The position numbers and the translations under genes are program-made. Positions 9,664-20,266 of a DNA stretch of 64,000 bases are shown piece by piece (within the stretch, counting starts at the first letter, position 1; each line of letters begins with the position of its first letter). Below the pieces are notes generated by a model. It was not told the origin of the DNA, did not search any database, and saw only the letters and a program-made list of their open reading frames with translations. The stretch comes from Trematomus loennbergii (Eukaryota > Chordata > Actinopteri > Perciformes > Nototheniidae). The stretch covers positions 186,001-250,000 of the forward strand of contig JAAOOA010000584.1 of NCBI GenBank assembly GCA_012861695.1, read 5' to 3'.

Positions 9664-12600
9664 ATGGGACACACTTGGCTCTGTCTACGGGGTTTTTTCT
9701 GTGAGTACTTTTCCTGTTTTAATTGCCATTGATAAAACGTTTTAAATGCCTGAGGTTAATATATATTTCTGTCAGTTTGATAATGTCTGATTTAGTTTCA
9801 TACGTATTTCAGTTCTGTATTTACTTTACCGTGGACAAGCTCAAGGTAATTATACAATTTTCATACTTTTGTTTACTCATTCTAGACAAATCTACCGATG
9901 TAACTCTCCAAACAACATCCGTTTGGTCAATGTATAATACTGTTTTTGACAAAAAGAAAACACATTTTACTTTTTGTATCTTGTGATGGTTTCTAGATGC
10001 TGTACTGACCATTGAGCCAAACTGGACAACTTTTTTTACCAGAGAGTCTGTTACCTTCAAGTGTGACATTACAGGAGACAAAGACAGCAGCTGGTATTAC
10101 TCAATCTACAGGAATGATCAAGAATGGCTTCCTTACGAAAACATGAGAGCTATGAATTACATTCTCTAACTCCAGACTGCAGTGGTGCGTACCAATGTTT
10201 TTTTGATCAGAAGGGCTCAAGAAGGAAAGCAATAAAATATATCTAAATGTATCAGGTAAGTGATCAAAGTAATACCACCATGACCAAGTTCAATAAAAAC
10301 ATTATTCATTTATTTATGAGCCATGTTGATGTGAACACGCAGTTTGGACAAGTTCTATATATAATCTGTAAATTATTGTAATGTTCTAACGTTTGAACAG
10401 CTCCACTGACGCTGTGTAGGCAGGTGAAGTATACTATACTAAGTATTTTAGTTATTATATTTAAGTACAGTTCACACTTAAATTTGTTTTTTACATACTG
10501 TATGCAGAAAATATGTAGGATCCAAGGAGTGCATGTAACCCACCAATTATACATCATAATGTTATCATTCTGTGAAATGTTGTTTTCCAACAGACAGACC
10601 TGAGGCTGTCCTCACTGTGTCTCCATCATGGCCGAGTCCTGGAGCCTCAGTAACTCTGAACTGCAGGTTGATCATCCGTCTGCTGGCTGGAGCTTCTACT
10701 GGTATAAGGCTGTTCCCAAACTGTCAGACTACTCCTACAGCTATGAGCTGCTACCTGGCAGCGAGAATGGGACTGAACAGCATCTCTTCATCATTGATGG
10801 ACAAACACACACAGCAGGATATGTGTGCAGAGCAGGAAGAGAGGATCCAGTGTATTACAGTTGGCACAGCAAACCTAAGTTTGTCTGGTCTGGAGGTCAG
10901 TATGTTCTTCCTTTTTCTTTCTTTCTGTAGTTTGTGCCACCATTAGGCCAACAAATGTCTTTATCAAAGTTTGCCTGGTCTTGAGGTTTGTTTTGACTTT
11001 TCCATTATTGCAAAATGGAACAAAGTCACTTATTTTGGGAACTTTTCTTTTACACCAGCATCAGGTCATAGTTCAGTTTTCAAAACCTTTCTCTAAAACA
11101 GAATGATGATTGACTGATTCATCTTCTGGACTTGACTGAATTTGAACACAAAATAATCTCTTTTCATCCTGACACATGAGTTGTTGTTCGCCATGGTTCA
11201 AACCTTAGACTTTGTAAATCCAAAACCTAATAATATAAGGCTTCTACAATACATTAGATATAAGTGGTAAGTGTTTTCTTTATTTTTTAGTTTGGAATAT
11301 GTTTTAAGATATTTATCTGCTGGTTAAATAGTTTAAGACATAAACAATACATATAATTAAACACATTTGTAGTGTGAGATTGAGGCACTGGTACTTTCAC
11401 TTTTGTTTTCCTCCTACTTTAGTTTGTTCCCGTTTGTTTTTTCAGGGTCAATTAAGTGGCAGTTTTGCCATACCAATGCATTGTCTTTTTCAGTCTGCAT
11501 GGTTTAAATGTCCACTCTTTGTGTGTTTCAGATTTGAATTCAGCAGCGTCTCTCAGAGTGAGTCCTGACAGTGTGCAGCACTTCACCAAAACGTCTGTGT
11601 CACTGAGCTGTGAGGGAAACTCCACTGAGTGGAGAGTGAGGAGGTTTACGAAATCTGACACCTTTATCCTGTTCTTCCTGGGGGACAATGACTGGATCCA
11701 CATGCACAATAACCAGCAGCTGGGTTAGTGGAGTGTTCTGGTGTGAGTCTGAAACCGGACAGTTCAGTAATGCAGTCAACATCACTAAAGATGGTGAGTT
11801 TTAATTATTTAAAATGTTTGTTTCTGAAGTATTATGTTGTTTTGAAATGTGAAGGTGACAAGCATTAGCCAAACGTCTCTTCAAATTAGTAAAACTTCAT
11901 AAAAAAGGCTAATTTGCGAAGTGATTTCCAGGGTTACTTCTCTCAAAGATCAAAGATAATATTCTGTGTTTAAATGTCCTCATACATCTACCTGACATTT
12001 CAGCTTCTGCCAGACTAGGCCAGTTGAGCATAAACATATTAAATCTGCAAAAGCTGATGACTCTGTCAAAGCCTTTATATTCTTTGATTTCTTTTCAGAT
12101 TATGAAATGATCCTGGTGAGTCCTGTCCGTCCTGTGGCTGAGGGACGTTCTGTCACTCTTAGCTGCAAGTTCAAGACAGGAACTGTTCTTTATAATGTGG
12201 ATTTCTATAAGATGACAAACTCATCCAGAACGATACCAGGAAGGAGCTGACCATCTCTGCAGTGTCAAAGTCAGACGAAGGCTTTTATAAATGTAAACAG
12301 AGAGATTCAGCAGTGGTAGGACGTCACCAGAGAGTTGGTTTCAGTCAAATGTAAGTATATTTAAAAACCCTTCCTTTTTGTAAGCTGTGTTACAGTCTGA
12401 GATAAAGAAAGCTTAGTTTCATCTGAATTAAACTGTGTTTGTTTAAGAGAGATGTTTTATACAGTTAATCTATTACAGGAACGTTTAATATAAAATAAAT
12501 ATTAATAAGATTATTATGATAGCAGCGTCCGGGCCTGGAAAAGCCTCTCAATTTCCCATTCTTCTGATCGTTGGGCTGCTTGTGGAGTTGTACTGATTAT

Positions 12601-13860
12601 TCTCCTGCTGCTGTTCCTGTATTTATACAGAAAGTCAAAAGGTGAGATCATTTTCTTCTGATATCAGATTGACTCTAATGTAACACGTACTGTTTTAACA
12701 GTAGACACTTTGCAAAACATCATAACATAGCAGCAAATGTCTTCTTTTTTTTAACAGATTCATGCTATATCAGGTTGGTACAACGCTCTATTTTATTTTA
12801 TTATGAACATGACAGCAGTGATATGTTCCTTTATAAATCCACTTCATTTACTACATGTGTTTTGCCCACCAGATCTCAGAGGACCAATCAGAGCCTGCTA
12901 CAGACCACATGATCAACCAGGACGAAACTAACCAAAGGGAATATGCTTCCGTTCTTCAGGGTCAGCCTGAATCCTAATACGTTTTGAATTTTTTGTGAAC
13001 GTAGCATCCGCGTAGCATTTCCATTTCTCATTGGTTGTTTTTAAAAATGTAGGAGTTCATATAGAGGGATTTTAATATGAATTGGGTTTGATTTTGATTT
13101 CTCTTCAGATAATGCCTGTCTCTATGAAACAATCAAAGGCCCTGAAGAACCTGCAAATGGTACAGTATAGTAAATATAAATACTGGAATATGACAATTCA
13201 AGGTTCACTCTTTTAAATATAAAATAAATTGTATATTTCAGATGAATCCACGGATGTGACATATTCTGTGGTCGAGCTCAAAAACATTTCTAAGAAGGGT
13301 GAGTGTTTGAATTTATGTTGTAACAAAAACATGCAATAAGTTTGTCTTTTCATGCTTTCTCCTGATCCGTCTAACAGGGAAGAAAAATGAACCGGAGGAT
13401 TGTGTTTACTTGTGTTACAGCTATGAAGAAATACTACTTGCTTTAAGTTTTTGTTATGGTGCCTGCTAGGGTGTCATTTTTAAATGTGCCACAAGGTGTC
13501 GCCAAAGTCAGCAATGTTCAAACCCTACACATAACTTTGTCAATGTTTGTTAAGTTTATTTTCTGTCAATTCTATGCATTCATGAAAAAAACATCAGGGC
13601 ATATGACATTTCATTCATCTGTTTCCATACATGTATAACTGTTGTGAATCATCATGAGCAATTCCTTCTATCAAACTATCACTTTACCCTCTTGGGAGGA
13701 AAATGTATACCAGTACATTTTCATTTTTAACTGGGGTGAATACTGTAAAAAAATAATAATAATCTCTTAATTCATAGGGAAGTCAAGTCCTGCACCAGCG
13801 GATGAAACTGTTTATTCTGAACTCAAACCAGGAACAGCTCTTGGTAAAATTGCAGCGTAA
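9664..13860 (+). CDS. Unit B: four-domain Fc-receptor-like gene, tail B (frame broken as written)
   Basis: Exons: signal peptide 9664-9700 and 9813-9845, intact, ending RGQAQ; D1 9997-10255; D2 10594-10895; D3 11532-11793; D4 12099-12350; TM 12526-12641; tail 12758-12773, 12873-12960, 13109-13159, 13242-13298, 13378-about 13420 and 13778-13860 (stop TAA 13858-13860). Tail motifs are YASV, YETI, VTYSVV (an ITIM) and YSEL. The exon that encodes YSHV in unit H is altered here and lacks its GT donor. D1 begins with VLTIEPNWTTFF and has a frameshift leading to TAA before the second cysteine. D2 lacks one G after AACTGCAG, D3 lacks two bases, D4 lacks three scattered bases and TM lacks one G. It is the only unit besides D that still has D1. 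Either a decayed gene or a gene with assembly errors. An inhibitory leukocyte receptor is the likely ancestral role, inferred from the tail. Confidence 0.7.
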
Positions 13861-13985
13861 CATCATGTAAGTATTGGGATTAATCACTTTATATATTTCA
13901 TATATTGTTAAATATATTGTAAATGGGAGTAATATGTCAATTCTTTAAAGGATTAAACCTTTTTTCTTCTTTGGTTTTCTTTCAG

Positions 13986-14133
13986 ATCAAACAATGCCTT
14001 CTGTAAGGACAACGAATGGAAACAACATACCAAAACGAAACCTTTGTTTATTAAACCTTATTTGCAGCTTTGCTCTCCATTTATCAGCGAGTATTTTGTA
14101 CAGTTCATGTAATAGCGGAAAATGTAAAATAAA
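13986..14133 (+). other. Terminal 3'UTR exon of unit B with poly(A) signal
   Basis: A TTTCAG acceptor precedes the segment starting ATCAAACAATGCC, which follows a GTAAGT donor shortly after the stop codon. AATAAA lies at 14128-14133. The same layout occurs at 47222-47372 in unit F. Confidence 0.5.
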
Positions 14134-14911
14134 TGCATCGTAAGGCTTTAATCTATGTTTATTTAAAAAAGTAAGCTTTGTTTTGCATCAATAAACTTGA
14201 CTTGAATTGCTTCTACATGATTTTTCTTTACACAAGGTGTTTGTTTTGTTTCATCCCTTTTATTTTGGTGATCCAGTACAGTCATGCTTTTAGGTGACAG
14301 AAATAATTTAGAGGTGCAAGAGCTGAGATGTGACCAAAAATATGTCACTTTGAATCATCGGCCTTGTTACTAGTGATGAAGCAGAAGAAACATCTAATAT
14401 TAGAGGTTTACAGGATTTTACCAACAAAACCTGACTTTTGTCTTCTGTTTTTAGACTAACGCATGATAAATGATCAGAATTACAATTGCAATAAAGTCAG
14501 GTAAAGAATGAAAAGAGGTTAAATCATTCTGCAGTTGTCTCGATGAACCATCTAACTGTTGGCGTTAAATATATCTGCCTGTGAAACACAAGTATAATAC
14601 TGCCATCCATTTTTACTTGATTATGAGTTGAGCAAAAATGACTATTTACTCTGCCTTTTTAAAGTGGGATCTTGGTAGAGAGTGAAGTTCAAATGTATCT
14701 GCATGGCATGAGCATGAATTAGTCATGCCAATATAAAACAGGAAGGAAAGAGAGACTAGTTATTCTTAGGAAATGTGTAAATAACCAATGAGCTCATGTT
14801 GACATCAGATCAGATTTCTTCCCACAGTGCTCTGTCAGTCTTCCTCAATTGTCTTCAAGTGTTAAAGTGGACGTATGTGTAAGAGACAGAGAGTCAGTGT
14901 TCGATGTGAAG
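14134..14911 (+). other. Spacer between B and C, with C promoter/5'UTR
   Basis: No gene seen. It is nearly identical to 47373-48119, showing that B+C and F+G are copies of one two-gene block. The last 150 bp, up to the ATG at 14912, probably hold the promoter and 5'UTR of unit C. Confidence 0.5.
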
Positions 14912-15918
14912 ATGGGACACACTTTGCTCTGCACGCTGGGGTTATTCTGTGAGTACTTTTCAGACCCCTGGGCTAGGCCATTCCCTCAACTAAATGTGCT
15001 TCTTCTTTAGCCACTCCTGTGTCGCCTTGGCCGTATGTTAAGGTTTATTGTCCTGCTGGAAGACCCATCCATGACCCATTTTCAGTGTCTTGGCTGAGGG
15101 AAGGAGGCTATCGGCCAATATTTCACGGTACATGGCCCCGTACATCCTGTCCTCGATGCAGGGAAGTCGTCCTGTCCTCTTAGCAGAGAAACACATTTCG
15201 TCCTGTTGACTGTTGGGCTGCTTTGTGGAGTTTTACTGATAATTCTCCCGCTGCTGTTCCTGTATCTCTACAGAAAATCAAAAGGTAAGAACCTTTTCAT
15301 CTGATATCAAATGAATTAAACTATAATTACTCAAAATCACACATGACATGTACCGGAAACCTTTGGAATTCAAGAAAAATGTAACTAATCAAAGGTTTTT
15401 CCTTTTTTCAACAGACTCAGTCTTCATCAGGTCGGTACAACCCTCTTTTATCTCATTTTGAACATTACAGCAGTTACATGTTAAAGTCAATCCACTTCAT
15501 TATCTTCATGTGTATGGCCCACAAGATCTCAGAGCACCAATCAGGGCCCTGCTACAGACCACATGATCAACCAGGATGAAATTCAAAACATGCCACAATA
15601 TTCTACTCTCCTCCATGGTCAGCCATTGTCCGGTTTAATAATATGATTTATTTTAACTTTTGGCCTTAATTGTGATTAAAATGTGGCTTGATTTTCACTT
15701 CTCTGTAGGTGATCGTTGTCTCTATGAAACAATAGGAGGGCCTGTAGAAGCTGGAAATGTACAGTATCTGTGTTTAACATGGAGTAATACAAATACTACT
15801 GCAGTGGCCAGCAGTGTCTAAATAAAGTACAGGAATTGTCCTTTGATACATTATTTTAACCTTCTAACAGGTGCCAGTAATGAACCAGAAGAGAGCCTTT
15901 ACTCAAATGTGGCTGCAG
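14912..15918 (+). pseudogene. Unit C: partial Fc-receptor-like gene, signal peptide plus TM and tail A
   Basis: Signal-peptide exon 14912-14948 reads MGHTLLCTLGLF, a diverged version of the A-type leader. All Ig exons are missing. A Tc1 transposase fragment lies between the leader and the TM exon, whose 5' end is lost (readable from about 15199 to 15284, ending LYLYRKSK). Tail exons: 15415-15430 (a diverged DSVFIR version), 15526-15617 (YSTL), 15709-15758 (YETI; one base short at its donor) and 15871-15918 (YSNV). The usual last exon is missing because the unit is cut near 16170. A leader joined directly to TM is not a functional receptor. Its TM and leader differ more from the other units than those do from each other, so C/G descend from an older paralog. 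Confidence 0.7.
14965..15198 (-). mobile_element. Tc1/mariner transposase fragment
   Basis: Read on the minus strand, the segment encodes pieces of a Tc1-type transposase, including [17 protein letters not shown], which matches the conserved region around the second catalytic Asp. It lies where the Ig exons of unit C should be. Inverted repeats are not visible, so it is an internal fragment; the edges are approximate. Confidence 0.75.
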
Positions 15919-16211
15919 GTAATGTCAAGTACAAAACACTTTTATACATATACACATAAATATACTAAAAGCTTTTATAATGTGCTGTGCTGCTTGCCAG
16001 TTTCAGCAAATCCACCAAATAAAGCTTTTACACTTTTTGTGCATTGTTATACAGCATGTTGTTTTCCAGTAATGTCTTGGTTTAATGATACATTACTTAA
16101 AATATCATTATTAAATGGCAAATGTAAATATGTTCACAACAAATGAATTGGCATTAACATACATTGTTTTACAAAATGTGAATATACGTTACTGTGTTTC
16201 TACATTGTCCA

Positions 16212-16425
16212 TGAGCATGGGCGTAATTTCCACTGGGGACAGGGGGGACATGCCCCCCCCACTTTTCAAAATCCCGTTTGTGTCCCCCCCACTTTTCAAT
16301 GTGTTTTCATTTTAATTTTTTGTGCGCAAGCACTTATCGCCAAGGCGGAGCACAGCCTCTGTGTGTCTGTGTGTGTGTGTGTTTGGCACTAGTGCATTTT
16401 GAGTGAGTGAGCGAGAAAGAGAGAG
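16212..16425. repeat. Dispersed repeat plus short GT microsatellite at the C/D boundary
   Basis: Same structure as 6676-6945 but with a much shorter GT tract (16361-16382). It starts just after the truncated 3' flank of unit C. It has a duplicated CCCCCCCACTTTTCAA segment. Confidence 0.5.
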
Positions 16426-16997
16426 GCTGCGTCTCAGGTCGGTTAAATGGAATCCTTGCGTCCCTCACTTGCGTCGTTTCCCTGTGTTTAGTCCCTCCCA
16501 CCAGGGAAGCATGGAGAGACGCAAGGAAACCACGAGAAGCAGGGAAATGAGTTTTAAGAGCAATGGGACGTCCTTTCATCCGGAGCGTCACGTGAAGCAA
16601 CGTCCGTTTGTGATGACTCCGCACAGCTGATGTCTGACAGCAGCTCTGTCCCCGTTGTTTTCACAAACACCCCCGCTCTGTTAGTACACATTTACTGACA
16701 TATACATTTGTATCATCTGTTGTAGAGCCAAATAAATAAAATAAAATAAAACTCATTCTCAAAAAAGATAAACGCCATTCTTAAAATGTATAAACGAAAA
16801 AAGCGATCATGAAAATGTTTCCAATAAATGAATAAAATCATTTTTGACCACTTTGTTGTTCAGATATATCACATATTTGTAACTAAATTATACATTAATT
16901 GAAACAAAACACAGTATAAACTGAGGAGTGATTCTCGTGAGTTTCATGTGTTTTCTTCACTCCGCTGGGAAACTGCTCTCATGTCAAGAAGCATCAG
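16426..16997. other. Unassigned inserted DNA between C and D
   Basis: Not found elsewhere in the window. It replaces the boundary segment and hAT copy seen upstream of B, F and H. Small open frames are unremarkable. Probably transposon-derived, but no ends could be set. Confidence 0.3.
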
Positions 16998-18212
16998 ATC
17001 AGTAAATAAAATCTAAATACAGAAAAAGTTTTACATATGTATTTTTGATCCACACATATTTGTTTTCCGTTTAAATTCCCTGCACCTGCAAACACAAACC
17101 GCTTTCTGTGCATGGATCGCTGTGCATTCGTGTGTGGGTTTTTTGAGACTCCCCTGACGGTCACCCGATTCGTACTTGTAATTTTTTCTATCTATAGCCA
17201 ATCAGATGTCTCCTCAATTCTAAGCCAATCACATGAGCGCGCCCCCACGAGGGTAGATTTCTTGCGTTCATGACGTAGCGCTTCATGTACGCATTTTGCG
17301 CTGTCCGGAGCTGACAGGTCCATGGAGCTAGTCTGCAGGCACTAATCTCAGGACACCTCCACTCTCAGTACATTGCCACTTTCCGAACCATTAATGAATG
17401 CTTGTGTACACAAAAACGGCAGGCAAAACCGTTTTAAATGTGTGTTTCCTGTATGGCGAATACAGCTGCTTTATTTATGTCTGTATGAAGTTGTTGTGAG
17501 TGTGGAGGGACTGGGAGCAGCTACAGGTTAGCTTAGCCTAATCGATCAGTGCACTACGAAGCCAGTGCGAGACAGTGAACTGTCAACGGGGGGAGCCCCG
17601 CCGGTCATTATCGGCCGATATTCACTCTTAATAGTTTGATCGGTGCTCTCTATAAAGGCCGATCAGGAGAGCTGGATCTGATCGATATGGACATAAACGC
17701 GAGTGAAGTTTTAGCGAGCTGCATGAGAAACTGACGGGCTGTCAGGAGAGAGGGAGGGAGAGAGGAAAATAGATGATCCTTACTCCCGTGTTATTAGCCA
17801 TCCGGTCATAGTCCGGTAATTACCTGCTAACGGAAACTCTGCTACACAATTCTTCTTCTTCTTCTTCTTATTATTATTGAAACATGACCGGTAAGTTTCA
17901 AATTTGTCCGGTAAAATAAATTCTGTCCACCCTGCTCCGGACAGCGCAAAATGCGTATATGAAGTGTCATGAACGCAAGAAATCTACCCTCGTGGGGACG
18001 CGCTCATGTGATTGGCTTAGAATTGAGGAAAAAAATTACAAGTACGAATCGGGTCACCGTCAGGGGAGTCTCAAAAAACCCACACACGAATGCACAGCGA
18101 TCCATGCACAGAAAGCGGTTTGTGTTTGCAGGTGCAGGGAATTTAAACGGAAAACAAATATGTGAGGATCAAAAATACATATGTAAAACTTTTTTGTATT
18201 TGGATTTTATTT
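16998..18212. mobile_element. Foldback repeat with about 280-bp inverted arms
   Basis: The left arm (about 16998-17311) and right arm (about 17935-18212) are inverted copies. Both contain, for example, GTTTGTGTTTGCAGGTGCAG or its complement and the GCTGTCCGGAGC end. The 620-bp centre has GC-rich DNA and a short CTT/ATT repeat. No transposase. Target duplication not resolved. Confidence 0.7.
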
Positions 18213-18359
18213 ACATGTATATGAAACGGAACACATTTGTGTGTGCATTGAAAAACACAAGTGTGGATCCGGAAATGCAAGTGTGAATCCTTTTGCGGAT
18301 CATGAAATACAAGTGTGAATCCTTCTGTGTGCATGTGTGTATTATGAGACTGTTCTGAG

Positions 18360-18814
18360 CCCATACAATGTTGCCATGGCTACCCTTCTGTTTATGCCCC
18401 GCGGTGGATTTAGCAACATGTAGTAGTTCATGTAATTCTCCATGTCCACTTGTTGCTGATGGTTGTGGTAGAGGAGCTGTAGATTTTGCACTAACATCTG
18501 TAGCATGGTCGAGCTGTAGATGTTGTACTAACATCTGTAGCATGGTCAGTAGCAGTAGCACTAGCTAGCTACTGGCCATGCTACAGCAGTGAGCAGGAGA
18601 GGTGGGGCTATTGTTATTTTTTCAGGAAATATTCGTATAGAGGCGATTGCACGGACTCGTTTGACCCCCCGAGAGTTTCGTTTGCAAATCTATCCACCTT
18701 GGGACCCGTTATCGTTTGTGGGGTCCGTCTGTTACGGCCTCGTGTAAATAATAGGGCTATACGTAAGAGAAACTATGCAGATACAAGCCGTTTCGTTCTC
18801 GTGTAAATGTGGCC
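18360..18814. mobile_element. PIF/Harbinger-like MITE, 5'-truncated
   Basis: Shares three blocks in order with the complete element at 58029-59041: the ATGGCTxCCCTTCTGTTTAT block, the CTGTAGATGTTG...TAGCATGGTCAGTAG block and the right end CTCGTG...GGCC. The left end is absent. It is joined directly to the TAAGTTATCTCAGTGGG start of the unit D flank. Confidence 0.6.
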
Positions 18815-20266
18815 TAAGTTATCTCAGTGGGTCTCAAAGGGTTTGGTCACCATTTATGTACATATTTCCAATGCACACCTTTATTCAATATAGTTGTAAA
18901 CAATAAGGTAGGAAATCATTCCAGTGTGTACTATAAGACAGTAAAACGTAAAAAATACAGTTTAAAAGGGAGTGATTAGTAAAATATGGATAAATAAAAG
19001 AAAGAATGCTAACTAGGTAACATAAGATAAGATAAATGAGAGAGGAGCGCCTGAGGTGTTAATAAAATAAACAAGTTTAAATTATTGTTATTGTTTTTGA
19101 TCAAGGATTTTTGATTATTTAAATATATACAGTTCTGTTTCATGAGTGTTGAGTGCTGTATCCATAAATCCCTTAATTTCCCCTCAAAGTGTGTAAACGT
19201 ATACAAACAATATGCTGTATGTAGAGAGATGGAAGAAGGGAATCTACTGACGCACTACCGCAAACATTAGTTTGTCCAATTTATGTAAGTATGTTTTACT
19301 GAGGATATTTATTTGACTTTTTCTCCAGTCACTGTGCAGTTATAATAGAAGATTTATTTCGATATATGACCACAAGGTGGTGTCAAACTACTTTATCTGA
19401 TACTTGACCTACTCTACACAAATAGTCCTTCTGAAGTCTGGCAGCAGGGTCTGATGTCATGTAACTCCTAACTAATAACTAAACAATTGACTGCTTACGG
19501 TTCACTTCCTTAGCTTAGCACTGATGCATGGAAGTGGAAGCTTTCAATGTTGACTACCCACCACATTTAAAACTACACAGCTACTGAAGTGTCGTGGTAT
19601 TATTTATTTCGACCATTTTTATGGAATTAACATAATCTTTGTTCGACTGTGGATCAAATGTTGCACCTAGAAAAAACATATTTCTATATTCAAATGATTG
19701 CTTTATTACTAATGATATAGATATGAAATGTTGCTCCTTAAAGTAGATAGAGTCTATCTCGAGGAGGGGGCTGGACTTTGTCTCTCTTCACGTTCACTTC
19801 TGGTAAAGAGACTATGAGAGACTTCCTGTGGGTGAGGTTGTTTCTAAACTTAAGCTTGAATTCCTCCATAACACTCCATCACTGCGTTTCAACTATTTGG
19901 TTAAAGCTGTTACACACATTTTCATATGAAATATTGGTGAGAAGGCCCATGGATTATAAAGTGAGAATGACGCCTGCAATTGTATCTCCTTCTTAAAACT
20001 GTATGCACTTTATTTTTCTAGAAAGACTTTATGCAGCAGCTTTAGAAAGCATCTGTGAAGAATCACGAGCCCACAGGATGATCTTATCTACATCAGGAAG
20101 GATATGTTACACCTTATCTCTGTTCATCATTAGAGGATGCCCAAACCAACGTGCAAAAAATGTGCTGTAGTTCCTGATTGCTTTTCATATGCTGCAGTTT
20201 CAGTCTTTCTATTTGCACAAAGTAGAAGAATTTCTCAGAAGCAGATTATCAGTGTTGGATGTGAAG
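18815..20266 (+). promoter_or_regulatory. 5' flank and probable promoter of unit D
   Basis: Conserved flank with the ETS/RUNX-like block near 19819 and the TATA-like box near 19951. It lacks the hAT copy because the upstream DNA has been replaced by transposons. Confidence 0.5.

Noticed and set aside
10306..10590. Minus-strand 94-residue frame in the D1-D2 intron of B
   Set aside because: Intronic, AT-rich, and not conserved in the same intron of D.
14163..14348. Minus-strand frame downstream of B, repeated and longer at 47190-47588
   Set aside because: Antisense to the 3'UTR exon and spacer; the longer version exists only because of indels, and no domain is recognisable.
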